DNA of 6,340 nt from Pseudomonadota bacterium. GTDB lineage: Bacteria; Pseudomonadota; Alphaproteobacteria; Rhizobiales; Xanthobacteraceae. Made by a program: the position numbers and the translations under genes. Location of the stretch: assembly GCA_023442085.1 (NCBI GenBank), contig JAEZMT010000040.1:1-6340 (forward strand). Reading direction: 5' to 3'. Below, piece by piece: positions 1 through 6,215 of this stretch; position 1 is the first letter of the stretch, and every line of letters starts with the position of its first letter. The notes under the pieces are model-generated. The model was given only the letters and a program-made list of their open reading frames with translations. It did not search any database and was not told where the DNA came from.

Positions 1-185
1 CTGGCCACGAGATCAGCAAGGCGGGCGCCCTCTGCCCCGGCGCGTCCCACCAGCATCAGCAGCGCCACCGCGCGCTCAATGCTCTGGGTGCCGCCGGTCG
101 CCTCGGACGCGGCGTCGGGGCTCGCGCCCGACGCATGCTGCGGCCCGGTCGTTCCAGCGGCGGGCGCCTTCAATCCCCCTGCCAA
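1..185 (-). CDS. IclR-family transcriptional regulator, N-terminal part (cut by left window edge)
   Basis: Only the first 61 residues are in the window; the gene runs off the left edge. Residues 31-61 contain GGTQSIERAVALL followed by GARLADLVA. This is the typical opening of the winged helix-turn-helix DNA-binding domain of IclR regulators (helix 1, then the start of helix 2). The C-terminal ligand-binding domain would lie outside the window. The frame has no ATG upstream of the domain: an in-frame TAA lies at about 223-225. The best start is therefore TTG at 183-185, with a GGGAG ribosome-binding site five bases upstream. A second TTG at 171-173 has a poorly spaced site. Residues 1-30 are a low-complexity Ala/Gly/Pro/Ser leader. 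The gene is divergent from the TRAP solute-binding protein gene, and an operator-like inverted repeat lies immediately upstream. I infer that it regulates that gene and itself. The family call is firm; the start is less so. Confidence 0.85.
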   Translation of the reverse strand, partial: MAGGLKAPAAGTTGPQHASGASPDAASEATGGTQSIERAVALLMLVGRAGAEGARLADLVA

Positions 186-197
186 CTGCGCTCCCTC

Positions 198-214
198 GAT
201 CCAGAATATGGACC
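198..214. promoter_or_regulatory. Operator-like inverted repeat, regulator-proximal copy
   Basis: GATCCA-GAATA-TGGACC: six-base arms around a five-base spacer, with one mismatch from a perfect palindrome. It has the same arm sequence and geometry as the perfect copy at 319-335. It lies 13-29 bases upstream of the regulator's TTG start, directly next to its ribosome-binding site. This is a plausible place for autorepression. Binding by the divergent IclR-type protein is an inference from position and symmetry. Confidence 0.6.
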
Positions 215-318
215 TGATTTATCTGATGATTTGGGATTGCCGCTGCGCGACGTCCGAAGGGACCATAATCTGCTTGCGAAATACCCACAAGCGGGCCAGC
301 ATGGGCGGCGGGAAAAGA

Positions 319-335
319 GGTCCATATATTGGACC
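319..335. promoter_or_regulatory. Operator-like inverted repeat, transporter-proximal copy, overlapping a possible -10
   Basis: GGTCCA-TATAT-TGGACC is a perfect inverted repeat with six-base arms and a five-base spacer. It lies 70 bases upstream of the solute-binding protein ATG. Its centre carries TATATT (325-330), a 5/6 match to a sigma-70 -10 element. The hexamer 17 bases upstream (TGGGCG, 302-307) is a poor -35, so the promoter call is weak. If it is correct, a bound regulator would block RNA polymerase directly. A near-identical copy sits at 198-214, with centres 121 bases apart. Confidence 0.62.
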
Positions 336-392
336 CAAGGAAACCAGCCGGGCCGGGGCGGCGCCAGTCGGGGCGCCGCGCGAAACGGCTGC

Positions 393-400
393 AAGGAGGA
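393..400 (+). promoter_or_regulatory. Strong ribosome-binding site of the TRAP solute-binding protein gene
   Basis: AAGGAGGA, close to the full anti-16S consensus, lies five bases before the ATG at 406. It fixes the start at 406 although the same frame is open back to 79. Confidence 0.85.
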
Positions 401-405
401 TACCG

Positions 406-1437
406 ATGACGCTGACCCGCCGCACCCTCATCAAGGCGAGCGCCGCCACCGCGCTGACCGGCGCCATCGCCCCGGCGCTGTTCGCCCCCACCGTCGCGCG
501 GGCCCAGAACGCCGAATTCGCCTACAAATACGCCAACAACCTGCCTGTCACGCATCCCATGAACGTGCGCGCGCAGGAGATGGCAGCGAAGATCAAGGCG
601 GAGACCAAAGGCCGGGTCGAAATCAGCATCTTCCCCTCTAGCCAGCTCGGCGGCGACACCGACATGCTGAGCCAGCTGCGCTCGGGAGCCATTGAGTTCT
701 TCACCCTCTCGCCGCTGATCCTCTCGACGCTGGTGCCCAACGCCTCCATCAGCGGCATCGGCTTCGCCTTCCCGGACTATGCCAGCGTGTGGAAGGCCAT
801 GGACGGTGACCTCGGCACCTATGTGCGCGGGCAGATCGCCAAGGCCGGCATCGTCGCCATGGACAAGATCTGGGACAACGGCTTCCGCCAGATCACCACC
901 TCCACCAAGCCCATCGAGACCGCGGCCGACCTGAAGGGCCTGAAGATCCGCGTTCCGGTCTCCCCGCTCTGGACCTCCATGTTCAAGGCGTTCGACAGCG
1001 CCCCCGCCTCGCTCAATTTCGCCGAGGTCTACACCGCGCTCCAGACCCGCGCCGTGGACGCGCAGGAAAACCCGCTCGCCATCATCGCCACGGCGAAGCT
1101 CTACGAGGTGCAGAAATACTGCTCCCTCACCAACCACATGTGGGACGGCTTCTGGTTCCTCGCCAACCGCCGCGCGTTCGAGAAGCTGCCGGAAGATCTG
1201 CGCACCATCTTGGCGAAGAACATCAACGAGGCCGGCCTCAAGCAGCGCGACGACGTGTTCGCCCTCAACAATTCCCTGCGCAAGGAGCTGGCGGAGAAGG
1301 GCCTCGCCTTCAACGAGCCGAAGGTCGACAGCTTCCGCGACCAGTTGCGCAAGGCCGGCTTCTACGCGGAGTGGAAGGGCAAGTATGGCGACGAGGCCTG
1401 GGCCACGCTGGAGAAGTACACCGGCCAGCTCTCCTGA
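406..1437 (+). CDS. dctP: TRAP transporter solute-binding protein, DctP type, Tat-exported
   Basis: This is a 343-residue periplasmic binding protein of the DctP family, which captures organic acids for a tripartite ATP-independent periplasmic transporter. The N-terminus has a twin-arginine signal (TRRTLIK, residues 4-10), a hydrophobic stretch to about residue 30, and a likely cleavage site after VARA (residue 33). Mature-protein landmarks are FPSSQLGGDTDML (76-88), GLKIRVP (178-184) and DAQENP (218-223). R182 is the conserved arginine that in this family usually pairs with the substrate carboxylate. The ATG at 406 has an excellent ribosome-binding site and opens directly into the signal peptide. 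No DctQ or DctM membrane subunit follows: the next gene is convergent. The permease must be elsewhere, perhaps beyond the left edge. The substrate cannot be told from sequence. Control by the divergent IclR-type regulator is likely. The symbol is the generic family name and does not imply C4-dicarboxylate uptake. Confidence 0.93.
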   Translation: MTLTRRTLIKASAATALTGAIAPALFAPTVARAQNAEFAYKYANNLPVTHPMNVRAQEMAAKIKAETKGRVEISIFPSSQLGGDTDMLSQLRSGAIEFFTLSPLILSTLVPNASISGIGFAFPDYASVWKAMDGDLGTYVRGQIAKAGIVAMDKIWDNGFRQITTSTKPIETAADLKGLKIRVPVSPLWTSMFKAFDSAPASLNFAEVYTALQTRAVDAQENPLAIIATAKLYEVQKYCSLTNHMWDGFWFLANRRAFEKLPEDLRTILAKNINEAGLKQRDDVFALNNSLRKELAEKGLAFNEPKVDSFRDQLRKAGFYAEWKGKYGDEAWATLEKYTGQLS

Positions 1438-1462
1438 GCCTTCCAGCCTGCTCAGTTCGAGA

Positions 1463-1486
1463 GGGGCGGCCCCATCAGGCCGCCCC
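1463..1486. terminator. Bidirectional hairpin between convergent genes
   Basis: GGGGCGGCC and GGCCGCCCC form a perfect nine-base stem with a CCATCA loop. It lies 25 bases after the solute-binding protein stop and 7 bases from the stop of the convergent glycosidase gene. There is no T-tract on either side. It is therefore not a classical intrinsic terminator in the E. coli sense, but its position between two converging genes fits shared transcript ends. Confidence 0.65.
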
Positions 1487-1493
1487 ATTGCGG

Positions 1494-3119
1494 TTATGGC
1501 GCGAGCTGCACCACGATGCCCTCGTTCGGCCTCAGATCGACGGTGTCCCCCACCCGCTCCCCCGCGCGGTCGCAGAAGGTGGAAAGCAGCAGGCGTCCGC
1601 CCCCCGACGCCTCGGGCAGCGTCGCCGACAGAGGGTCGCCGCCGAGGTTAAGCGCCACCAGCATCGTTTCCCCCTCCCCCTGCCGCAGATAGGCGACGAG
1701 ATCGCCCACCGCCGCCACCGGTGCCCAAAGCCCCACGGACAGCGCCGGGTGGGCCTGCCGCAAGGCCAGTAGCGCGCGGGTCAGCGTGAGCATGGAGGCC
1801 GCCTGCCCCTGCTCGCGCTTGACGTTCACCTCGGTGAAATCCTCCGCCAGGGGCAGCCACGGCTCCACCGTGGAGAAGCCGGCGAAGGGGCCATCGTCCC
1901 ACTGCATGGGCGTGCGCGCGCCGTCGCGGCCGAGGCCCAGGCCGGGCACGTTCTTCTCGAAGGGGTCCTGAACCCGGTCAGGCGGAATGGTCACCTGCGA
2001 CATGCCGATCTCGTCGCCGTAATACAGCGTCGGCGTGCCCCGGAGCGTCAGCAGCAGCATGGCCGCCACCCGCGCCTGATCCGGCCCCAGCCGGCCGACC
2101 ACACGGGGGCGATCATGGTTGGACAGCACCCAGTTGGGCCAGCCGCCCTCCGGGATGGCGGCTTCATAGGCGGCGATCAGCGGAGCCAGTTCCGAGGCGT
2201 TCCAAGGCGCCGCCAGCAGCGTGAAATTGAACGGCAGATGTACCCCGCGCCCGTCCTCGCCGTAATAGGCGGCAATGCGGTGGAGCGGCAGATAGGCCTC
2301 GCCGATCAGCACCCGGTCGCCGTCGTAGGAATCGGCGAGATCGCGAAAGCCGGCGATCACGTCCATCACCTCCGGCCGGTCGCCGGTGTAGATGTGCGTC
2401 AAGGCGGAATGGGGGTTCATGCCTTCCCGGAAGTCGGGGTTTGCGGGATTGTCACGAAACTCCGCATCCTTGATGACATGCCAGAGCGCATCGATGCGGA
2501 AGCCGTCCACGCCCCGGTCGAGCCAGAAGCGCAGCGCATCGTGCATGGCTTTCACCACCTCCGAATTGCGCCAGTTGAGGTCCGGCTGCTCCTTCAGGAA
2601 GGCGTGGTAATAATACTGGCCGCTGGCCTCGTCATACGCCCAGCCGCTGCCGCCGAATTCTGACAGCCAGTTGTTGGGTGGCCCGCCATCCGGGCCGGGA
2701 TCGCGCCAGATGTACCAGTCGCGCTTAGGATCGTCCTTGCCGGAGCGCGACGCCTTGAACCAGGGATGCTCCTGCGAGGAGTGGTTGGGCACGAAATCGA
2801 GGATGATCTTCAGCCCCAGCCCGTGAGCCTCCTCGACCAGTTGGTCGAAGTCATCGAGCGTGCCGAACAGCGGATGGATCGCGGTGTAGTCGGCCACGTC
2901 ATAGCCGAAGTCCGCCATGGGCGAGGGATAGATGGGGGAGATCCAGATGGCATCGATGCCGAGGTCGGCGAGGTACGGAAGCCGGGAGATGATGCCGGGA
3001 AGGTCGCCCACGCCATCGCCGTCACTGTCCTGGAAGGAGCGCGGATAGATCTGATAGACGACACCGGATTGCCACCACAAAGGCCCGGTCTTCAGCCGTT
3101 CGCGTTCCTGCTCCGCCAT
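1494..3119 (-). CDS. GH13 alpha-glucosidase / oligo-1,6-glucosidase-type enzyme
   Basis: This 541-residue glycoside hydrolase family 13 protein is expected to release glucose from the non-reducing end of short alpha-glucosides. All GH13 signature regions are present: a calcium-loop-like DSDGDGVGD (31-39); region I DFVPNH (108-113); region V QPDLN (178-182); region II GFRIDAL with nucleophile D210; region III GEAY with acid/base E274; and region IV SNHD with transition-state residue D336. GTPTLYYGDEIGM (361-373) closes the barrel, and residues from about 440 onward form the C-terminal beta domain. QPDLN in region V is typical of the oligo-1,6-glucosidase / alpha-glucosidase group, not of true alpha-amylases. 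Length is normal for that group. No signal peptide is seen, so the enzyme should be cytoplasmic. The start is ATG at 3117-3119, with GGAGAAGG five bases upstream. A sucrose, trehalose-6-phosphate or isomaltulose preference cannot be excluded. It follows the HEAT gene on the same strand, but a 106-base gap with two hairpins suggests a separate unit. Confidence 0.93.
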   Translation of the reverse strand: MAEQERERLKTGPLWWQSGVVYQIYPRSFQDSDGDGVGDLPGIISRLPYLADLGIDAIWISPIYPSPMADFGYDVADYTAIHPLFGTLDDFDQLVEEAHGLGLKIILDFVPNHSSQEHPWFKASRSGKDDPKRDWYIWRDPGPDGGPPNNWLSEFGGSGWAYDEASGQYYYHAFLKEQPDLNWRNSEVVKAMHDALRFWLDRGVDGFRIDALWHVIKDAEFRDNPANPDFREGMNPHSALTHIYTGDRPEVMDVIAGFRDLADSYDGDRVLIGEAYLPLHRIAAYYGEDGRGVHLPFNFTLLAAPWNASELAPLIAAYEAAIPEGGWPNWVLSNHDRPRVVGRLGPDQARVAAMLLLTLRGTPTLYYGDEIGMSQVTIPPDRVQDPFEKNVPGLGLGRDGARTPMQWDDGPFAGFSTVEPWLPLAEDFTEVNVKREQGQAASMLTLTRALLALRQAHPALSVGLWAPVAAVGDLVAYLRQGEGETMLVALNLGGDPLSATLPEASGGGRLLLSTFCDRAGERVGDTVDLRPNEGIVVQLAP

Positions 3120-3138
3120 GGATGCCTTCTCCCGCTCT

Positions 3139-3162
3139 GCCGGAGCACTCTGGCGCTCCGGC
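3139..3162. terminator. Hairpin in the leader of the glycosidase gene
   Basis: GCCGGAGC and GCTCCGGC form a perfect eight-base stem with an eight-base loop. It ends about 20 bases before the glycosidase ATG on the minus strand. There is no T-tract. It could end upstream transcripts or act as a leader structure close to the ribosome-binding site; the sequence does not decide between these. Confidence 0.4.
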
Positions 3163-3184
3163 TCAGATTGGAGAAGTACGGCCG

Positions 3185-3209
3185 GCCCGGTTCGGTTTCA
3201 TGACCGGGC
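3185..3209. terminator. Hairpin just after the HEAT-repeat gene
   Basis: GCCCGGT and ACCGGGC form a perfect seven-base stem with an 11-base loop. On the minus strand it begins about 16 bases after the HEAT gene stop. The position suits the transcript end of the flavoprotein-ferredoxin-HEAT operon, but there is no following run of T, so the call is tentative. Confidence 0.4.
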
Positions 3210-3225
3210 GCAGGCCGGGATCGCC

Positions 3226-4197
3226 TCAAGCCGCGCGGCAGCGGTCGATGGCCCAGCGCACCAACTTGCGCACGTCCGGGTCCGGATCGTCATAAACGGC
3301 TTCCAGCGCGGGCACGGCGGCGGGATCGGCGATCTCACCCAGCGCGGCAGCGGCCTCCTTGCGGACGTTGGAGAGCTGGTCGCCCAGCGCTTCGGCCACC
3401 ACGGGCACGGCGGCACGGGCCTTCAGCTTGCCCAGCGCGTTCACCGCCTTGGCCTTCACCTGCCAGGCATCGTCATTCGCGGCGACGATCAGCGGGTGCA
3501 CCGCCTCCAGGATCTTGGCCTTGCCGATGGAATAAGCGGCCTCCTCGCGCACCTGCCAGTGGCCGTCCTTGAGCCCGGCGATGAGCGCCGGCACGCCCGC
3601 CGTGCCGCTTTTGACGAACACGAGGGCCGCCATCACCGCACGGCGCACCGCCGCTTCGGGATCGGTGGCGGCAAGCAGCAGCGCGGGGAGCGCGGCATCC
3701 GCCTTCAGATAGCCGAGCACGCCCAGCGCCTCGCGCCGCACGGCGATCTCAGGGTCAGTGAGGGCCGCGAGCGCCACCGGCATGGCCGAGGGGTCCTGCA
3801 TGTCGCGCAGCGCCCGGAGCGCCGAGGCCCGGACGAAGGCCGAGAACGCACCGCCCGTCTCCTGCGCCCGCTCGATGAGGCGGGGGGCGGAGGCCGGCTC
3901 CTTCTTGTCGGCGAGGCTCTCGGCGGCGGCGAGGCGCACCGCCTCCTCCGCGTCGTCCAGCGCATCGATGAGGCCGAGGGCGGCCGGCAGCCCGGAATGC
4001 TCGTCCAGAGACTTGGCCGCAGCTTCCCGCACGCCGGCGTCGGTGTCCTTCAGGCCAGCGAGCAGCAGGTCCACCGCGCCCGGATCCACGCTCTCGGCGA
4101 GGCCCAGCATCGCCACGCGGCGGATGCCGGCATCGGGATCGCGGGCGCGATCCGCCACGGCGTCGAGATCGTCGTCGAAATCGTCGAAGATGGCCAT
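3226..4197 (-). CDS. HEAT-repeat (PBS-lyase-type) scaffold protein
   Basis: This 323-residue protein consists almost wholly of tandem helical repeats. After an acidic N-terminus (residues 1-19, rich in Asp), nine full repeats start near residues 20, 51, 82, 117, 148, 179, 211, 242 and 273; a half repeat starts at 304. Most are exactly 31 residues and share the pattern D-x4-V-R-x2-A-x3-L. This is the HEAT / PBS-lyase repeat, which forms a curved solenoid that binds other proteins. No catalytic motif is visible. The start at ATG 4195-4197 is five bases after the ferredoxin stop, so translation is probably coupled. A GTG at 4204-4206, overlapping that stop as GTGA, is a second possible start and would add three residues. 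The protein most likely assists or anchors the adjacent flavoprotein-ferredoxin pair; this is inferred from operon position. PBS-lyase is only a repeat name, and no phycobilin role is implied. Confidence 0.87.
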   Translation of the reverse strand: MAIFDDFDDDLDAVADRARDPDAGIRRVAMLGLAESVDPGAVDLLLAGLKDTDAGVREAAAKSLDEHSGLPAALGLIDALDDAEEAVRLAAAESLADKKEPASAPRLIERAQETGGAFSAFVRASALRALRDMQDPSAMPVALAALTDPEIAVRREALGVLGYLKADAALPALLLAATDPEAAVRRAVMAALVFVKSGTAGVPALIAGLKDGHWQVREEAAYSIGKAKILEAVHPLIVAANDDAWQVKAKAVNALGKLKARAAVPVVAEALGDQLSNVRKEAAAALGEIADPAAVPALEAVYDDPDPDVRKLVRWAIDRCRAA

Positions 4198-4202
4198 GGC
4201 GC

Positions 4203-4436
4203 TCACCGCAGCAGATAGGGGATTTCGACCTTCACCGCACCGGTGGGGCAATCCACCTCGCACGGCATACAATACCAGCACTCGTCGTACTTCATGTGCG
4301 CCTTGCCCGAGGCCGGGTTGATGGCAAGCACGTCGAGGGGGCAAACGTCGATGCAGACGCGGCAGCCCTTTTCGGCGATGCACTTGTCGTCATCGACGGT
4401 CACGGGCACGGAGGTGGTGTGGTTGGCGAAAGGCAT
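4203..4436 (-). CDS. Small two-cluster [4Fe-4S] ferredoxin, AprB-like
   Basis: This 77-residue electron carrier has eight cysteines in two [4Fe-4S]-binding sets. The first is C19-x5-C25-x2-C28-x3-C32-P. The second is C53-x2-C56-x2-C59-x3-C63-P, within DECWYCMPCEVDCPTGAV. The second set closely resembles the cluster region of AprB, the beta subunit of adenylylsulfate reductase (from memory: D-x-C-W-x-C-x2-C-x3-CP-x-GA). AprB proteins are usually about twice as long and have a C-terminal tail that embraces AprA; here the chain ends ten residues after the GAV motif. The ATG at 4434-4436 has GGAG eight bases upstream. The gene lies 30 bases after the flavoprotein gene and 5 bases before the HEAT gene. 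It most likely carries electrons to or from the flavoprotein FAD. The protein has no signal peptide and is probably cytoplasmic. The ferredoxin call is firm; the AprB relationship is a judgement from motif and neighbour. Confidence 0.93.
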   Translation of the reverse strand: MPFANHTTSVPVTVDDDKCIAEKGCRVCIDVCPLDVLAINPASGKAHMKYDECWYCMPCEVDCPTGAVKVEIPYLLR

Positions 4437-4466
4437 GGGGGCAGCTCCGAAATTTCAGGGTGAGGC

Positions 4467-6215
4467 TCACTCGGCGGCGATGGCCGGCGTGCGCAGCTGG
4501 TGGTAGGCGCCCATCTCGTCCTCATCGATCTCGACGACATAGGGGTCCACCGCGCGCTTCTTGTGCGCCATGCGGCCCATCTCGTCCTTGTAGAGGAGGG
4601 TGTGGCAGAACCAGTTCTCGTTGTCGGTGGCTGGGTGGTCCACGCGCCAGTGGTAGAGACCCCAGCGGCTCTCGGTGCGGTAGAGCGAGGCGGCGGCGGC
4701 CATGTCGGCGCAATCCAGAATGGACTGCAGCTCCAGCGCCCGCATCAACTCATGCGGATCCTTCACGCACAGGGCCGAAAGATCATCGCGCACCTCGGCG
4801 AGGCGGGCCTGTCCGATCTTGTACTTGGCCGTCACCTTCGGCGGCTGGAGATAATCGTTCACCAGGCGGCGGGCCTTGTACTCCATCTCGAAGGGGGTGA
4901 GGCCGTCATCGCGGCGGGTGGGCGCCATCACCCGGGCCTGCTCGCGGGCGATGTCGGCGGCGTCATAGGCCGGCAAGTCGGTGGAGGCGCAGTAATCGGC
5001 CGCGTCTTCGCCCGCGATGCCGCCGTTCACGAAGGCGCCGAGCATGTAATTGTGCGGCACGCTCGCCATGTCGCCGGCGGCGTAGAGGCCGGGCACGGTG
5101 GTGCGGGCGTTCTCGTCCACCCACACCCCCGAGGCCGAGTGGCCGGAGCAGAAGCCGATCTCGGAGATATGCATCTCCACCATCTTCTCGCGATAGTTGG
5201 TGCCGCGGTTCTCATGGAACCGGCCGCGCGAGGGCCGCTCGTTGGAGTGGAGGATGGTCTCGATCTCGGAGATGGTCTCCTCGGCGAGGTGGGTCATGTT
5301 GAGGAAGACGGGGCCGTTGCCGCTCAGCAGCTCGCCGTAGAATTCTTTCATCATCTGGCCCGACCAGTAGTCGCACTCGATGAAGCGCTCGCCCTTGTTG
5401 TTGGCGGTGTAGCCGCCGAACGGGCCGGTGACATAGGCGCAGGCCGGGCCGTTGTAGTCCTTGATGAGTGGGTTGATCTGGTAGCACTCAAGGTTCGCGA
5501 GGCCCGCACCGGCGTGGTAGGCCATGGCATAGCCGTCGCCGCAGTTCGCCGGGTTCTCGTAGGTGCCGAACAGATAGCCGGAGGCCGGCAGGCCGAGGCG
5601 GCCGGCGGCGCCGCAGGCCAGCACCACCGCCTTGGCGCGGATCACCAGGAACTCGCCGGTGCGGGTGTTCACCCCGATGGCGCCGGCGATGCGGCCGTCC
5701 ATGCCGGTGAGCAGGCGGGTGGCCATGTAGCGGTTGGTCACCAGCACCTGATGCTTGCGCAGCTGGCGGTAGAGCGCCTTCTTGACGTGGTGGCCTTCCG
5801 GCATGGGCAGCACATAGGTGCCCATGTGGTGCACCTTGCGGACATTGTATTCGCCGGAGCCGTCCTTCTCGAACTTCACGCCGATGGAATCCAGATACTG
5901 GATCATCGGGTAGGAGCCCGTCGCATAGGCCATCACCGCCTTCTGGTGGACGATGCCGTCGTTGGCGACGGTGATCTCCTTTACATACTGCTCGGGGGTG
6001 GCGTAGCCGGGGATGACGGCGTTGTTCAGCCCGTCCATGCCCATGGAGACCGCACCGGAGCGCTTCACATTGGCCTTCTCCATGAGGACAACCTTAAGGC
6101 CGGGATTCTTCTCCTTGGCCTTGATGGCGGCCATTGGGCCGCCGGTGCCACCGCCGATGACGAGGATGTCGGTCTCGACGATCTCGGTCTTCATCTCGCT
6201 GTCGAACGCGCTCAT
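4467..6215 (-). CDS. FAD-dependent oxidoreductase, AprA / fumarate-reductase flavoprotein family
   Basis: This 582-residue flavoprotein belongs to the succinate dehydrogenase / fumarate reductase / adenylylsulfate reductase family. The FAD-binding fold opens with DILVIGGGTGG (16-26) and the ribose-binding acidic residue E46 (VLMEK). The next landmark is RSGAVSMG (52-59), a segment I associate with AprA more than with fumarate reductases. A second FAD segment is TTVPGLYAAGDMA (372-384), leading to GAFVNGGIAGEDAADY (393-408). The C-terminal domain has RTESRWGLYHWR (513-524), the usual family position for a conserved SR-x-G segment. No signal peptide is present. The ATG at 6213-6215 has GGAG eight bases upstream and overlaps the preceding stop as ATGA. 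An AprB-like ferredoxin follows 30 bases later, so the pair looks like AprAB. No sulfate adenylyltransferase or other sulfur gene is visible, and the active-site residues could not be aligned by eye. The reaction (APS, fumarate-like or another substrate) is therefore unassigned. Confidence 0.88.
   Translation of the reverse strand: MSAFDSEMKTEIVETDILVIGGGTGGPMAAIKAKEKNPGLKVVLMEKANVKRSGAVSMGMDGLNNAVIPGYATPEQYVKEITVANDGIVHQKAVMAYATGSYPMIQYLDSIGVKFEKDGSGEYNVRKVHHMGTYVLPMPEGHHVKKALYRQLRKHQVLVTNRYMATRLLTGMDGRIAGAIGVNTRTGEFLVIRAKAVVLACGAAGRLGLPASGYLFGTYENPANCGDGYAMAYHAGAGLANLECYQINPLIKDYNGPACAYVTGPFGGYTANNKGERFIECDYWSGQMMKEFYGELLSGNGPVFLNMTHLAEETISEIETILHSNERPSRGRFHENRGTNYREKMVEMHISEIGFCSGHSASGVWVDENARTTVPGLYAAGDMASVPHNYMLGAFVNGGIAGEDAADYCASTDLPAYDAADIAREQARVMAPTRRDDGLTPFEMEYKARRLVNDYLQPPKVTAKYKIGQARLAEVRDDLSALCVKDPHELMRALELQSILDCADMAAAASLYRTESRWGLYHWRVDHPATDNENWFCHTLLYKDEMGRMAHKKRAVDPYVVEIDEDEMGAYHQLRTPAIAAE

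Noticed and set aside
264..269. CATAAT as a -10 element for the TRAP binding protein gene
   Set aside because: It is a 5/6 match, but no acceptable -35 is found at 16-18 bases upstream, so I did not list it as a promoter.
79..405. N-terminal extension of the TRAP binding protein frame
   Set aside because: The extension would cross both operators and put the twin-arginine signal 109 residues inside the protein. The ATG at 406 has a near-perfect ribosome-binding site.
76..1488. 470-codon minus-strand open frame opposite the TRAP binding protein gene
   Set aside because: Composition is Glu/Gly/Arg/Val-biased without domains. It runs through the real gene, the intergenic operators and the regulator in the wrong frame.
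3226..4197. Phycobilin lyase function for the HEAT protein
   Set aside because: Only the repeat type is shared with CpcE-like lyases; there is no phycobiliprotein context and no partner gene.
3118..4218. 366-codon plus-strand open frame opposite the HEAT gene
   Set aside because: It is an Arg/His/Gly-rich shadow of the repeated HEAT codons and has no plausible ribosome-binding site or family.
4198..4383. 62-codon N-terminal extension of the HEAT frame
   Set aside because: It lies inside the ferredoxin gene in another frame and reads as Arg-rich non-domain sequence.
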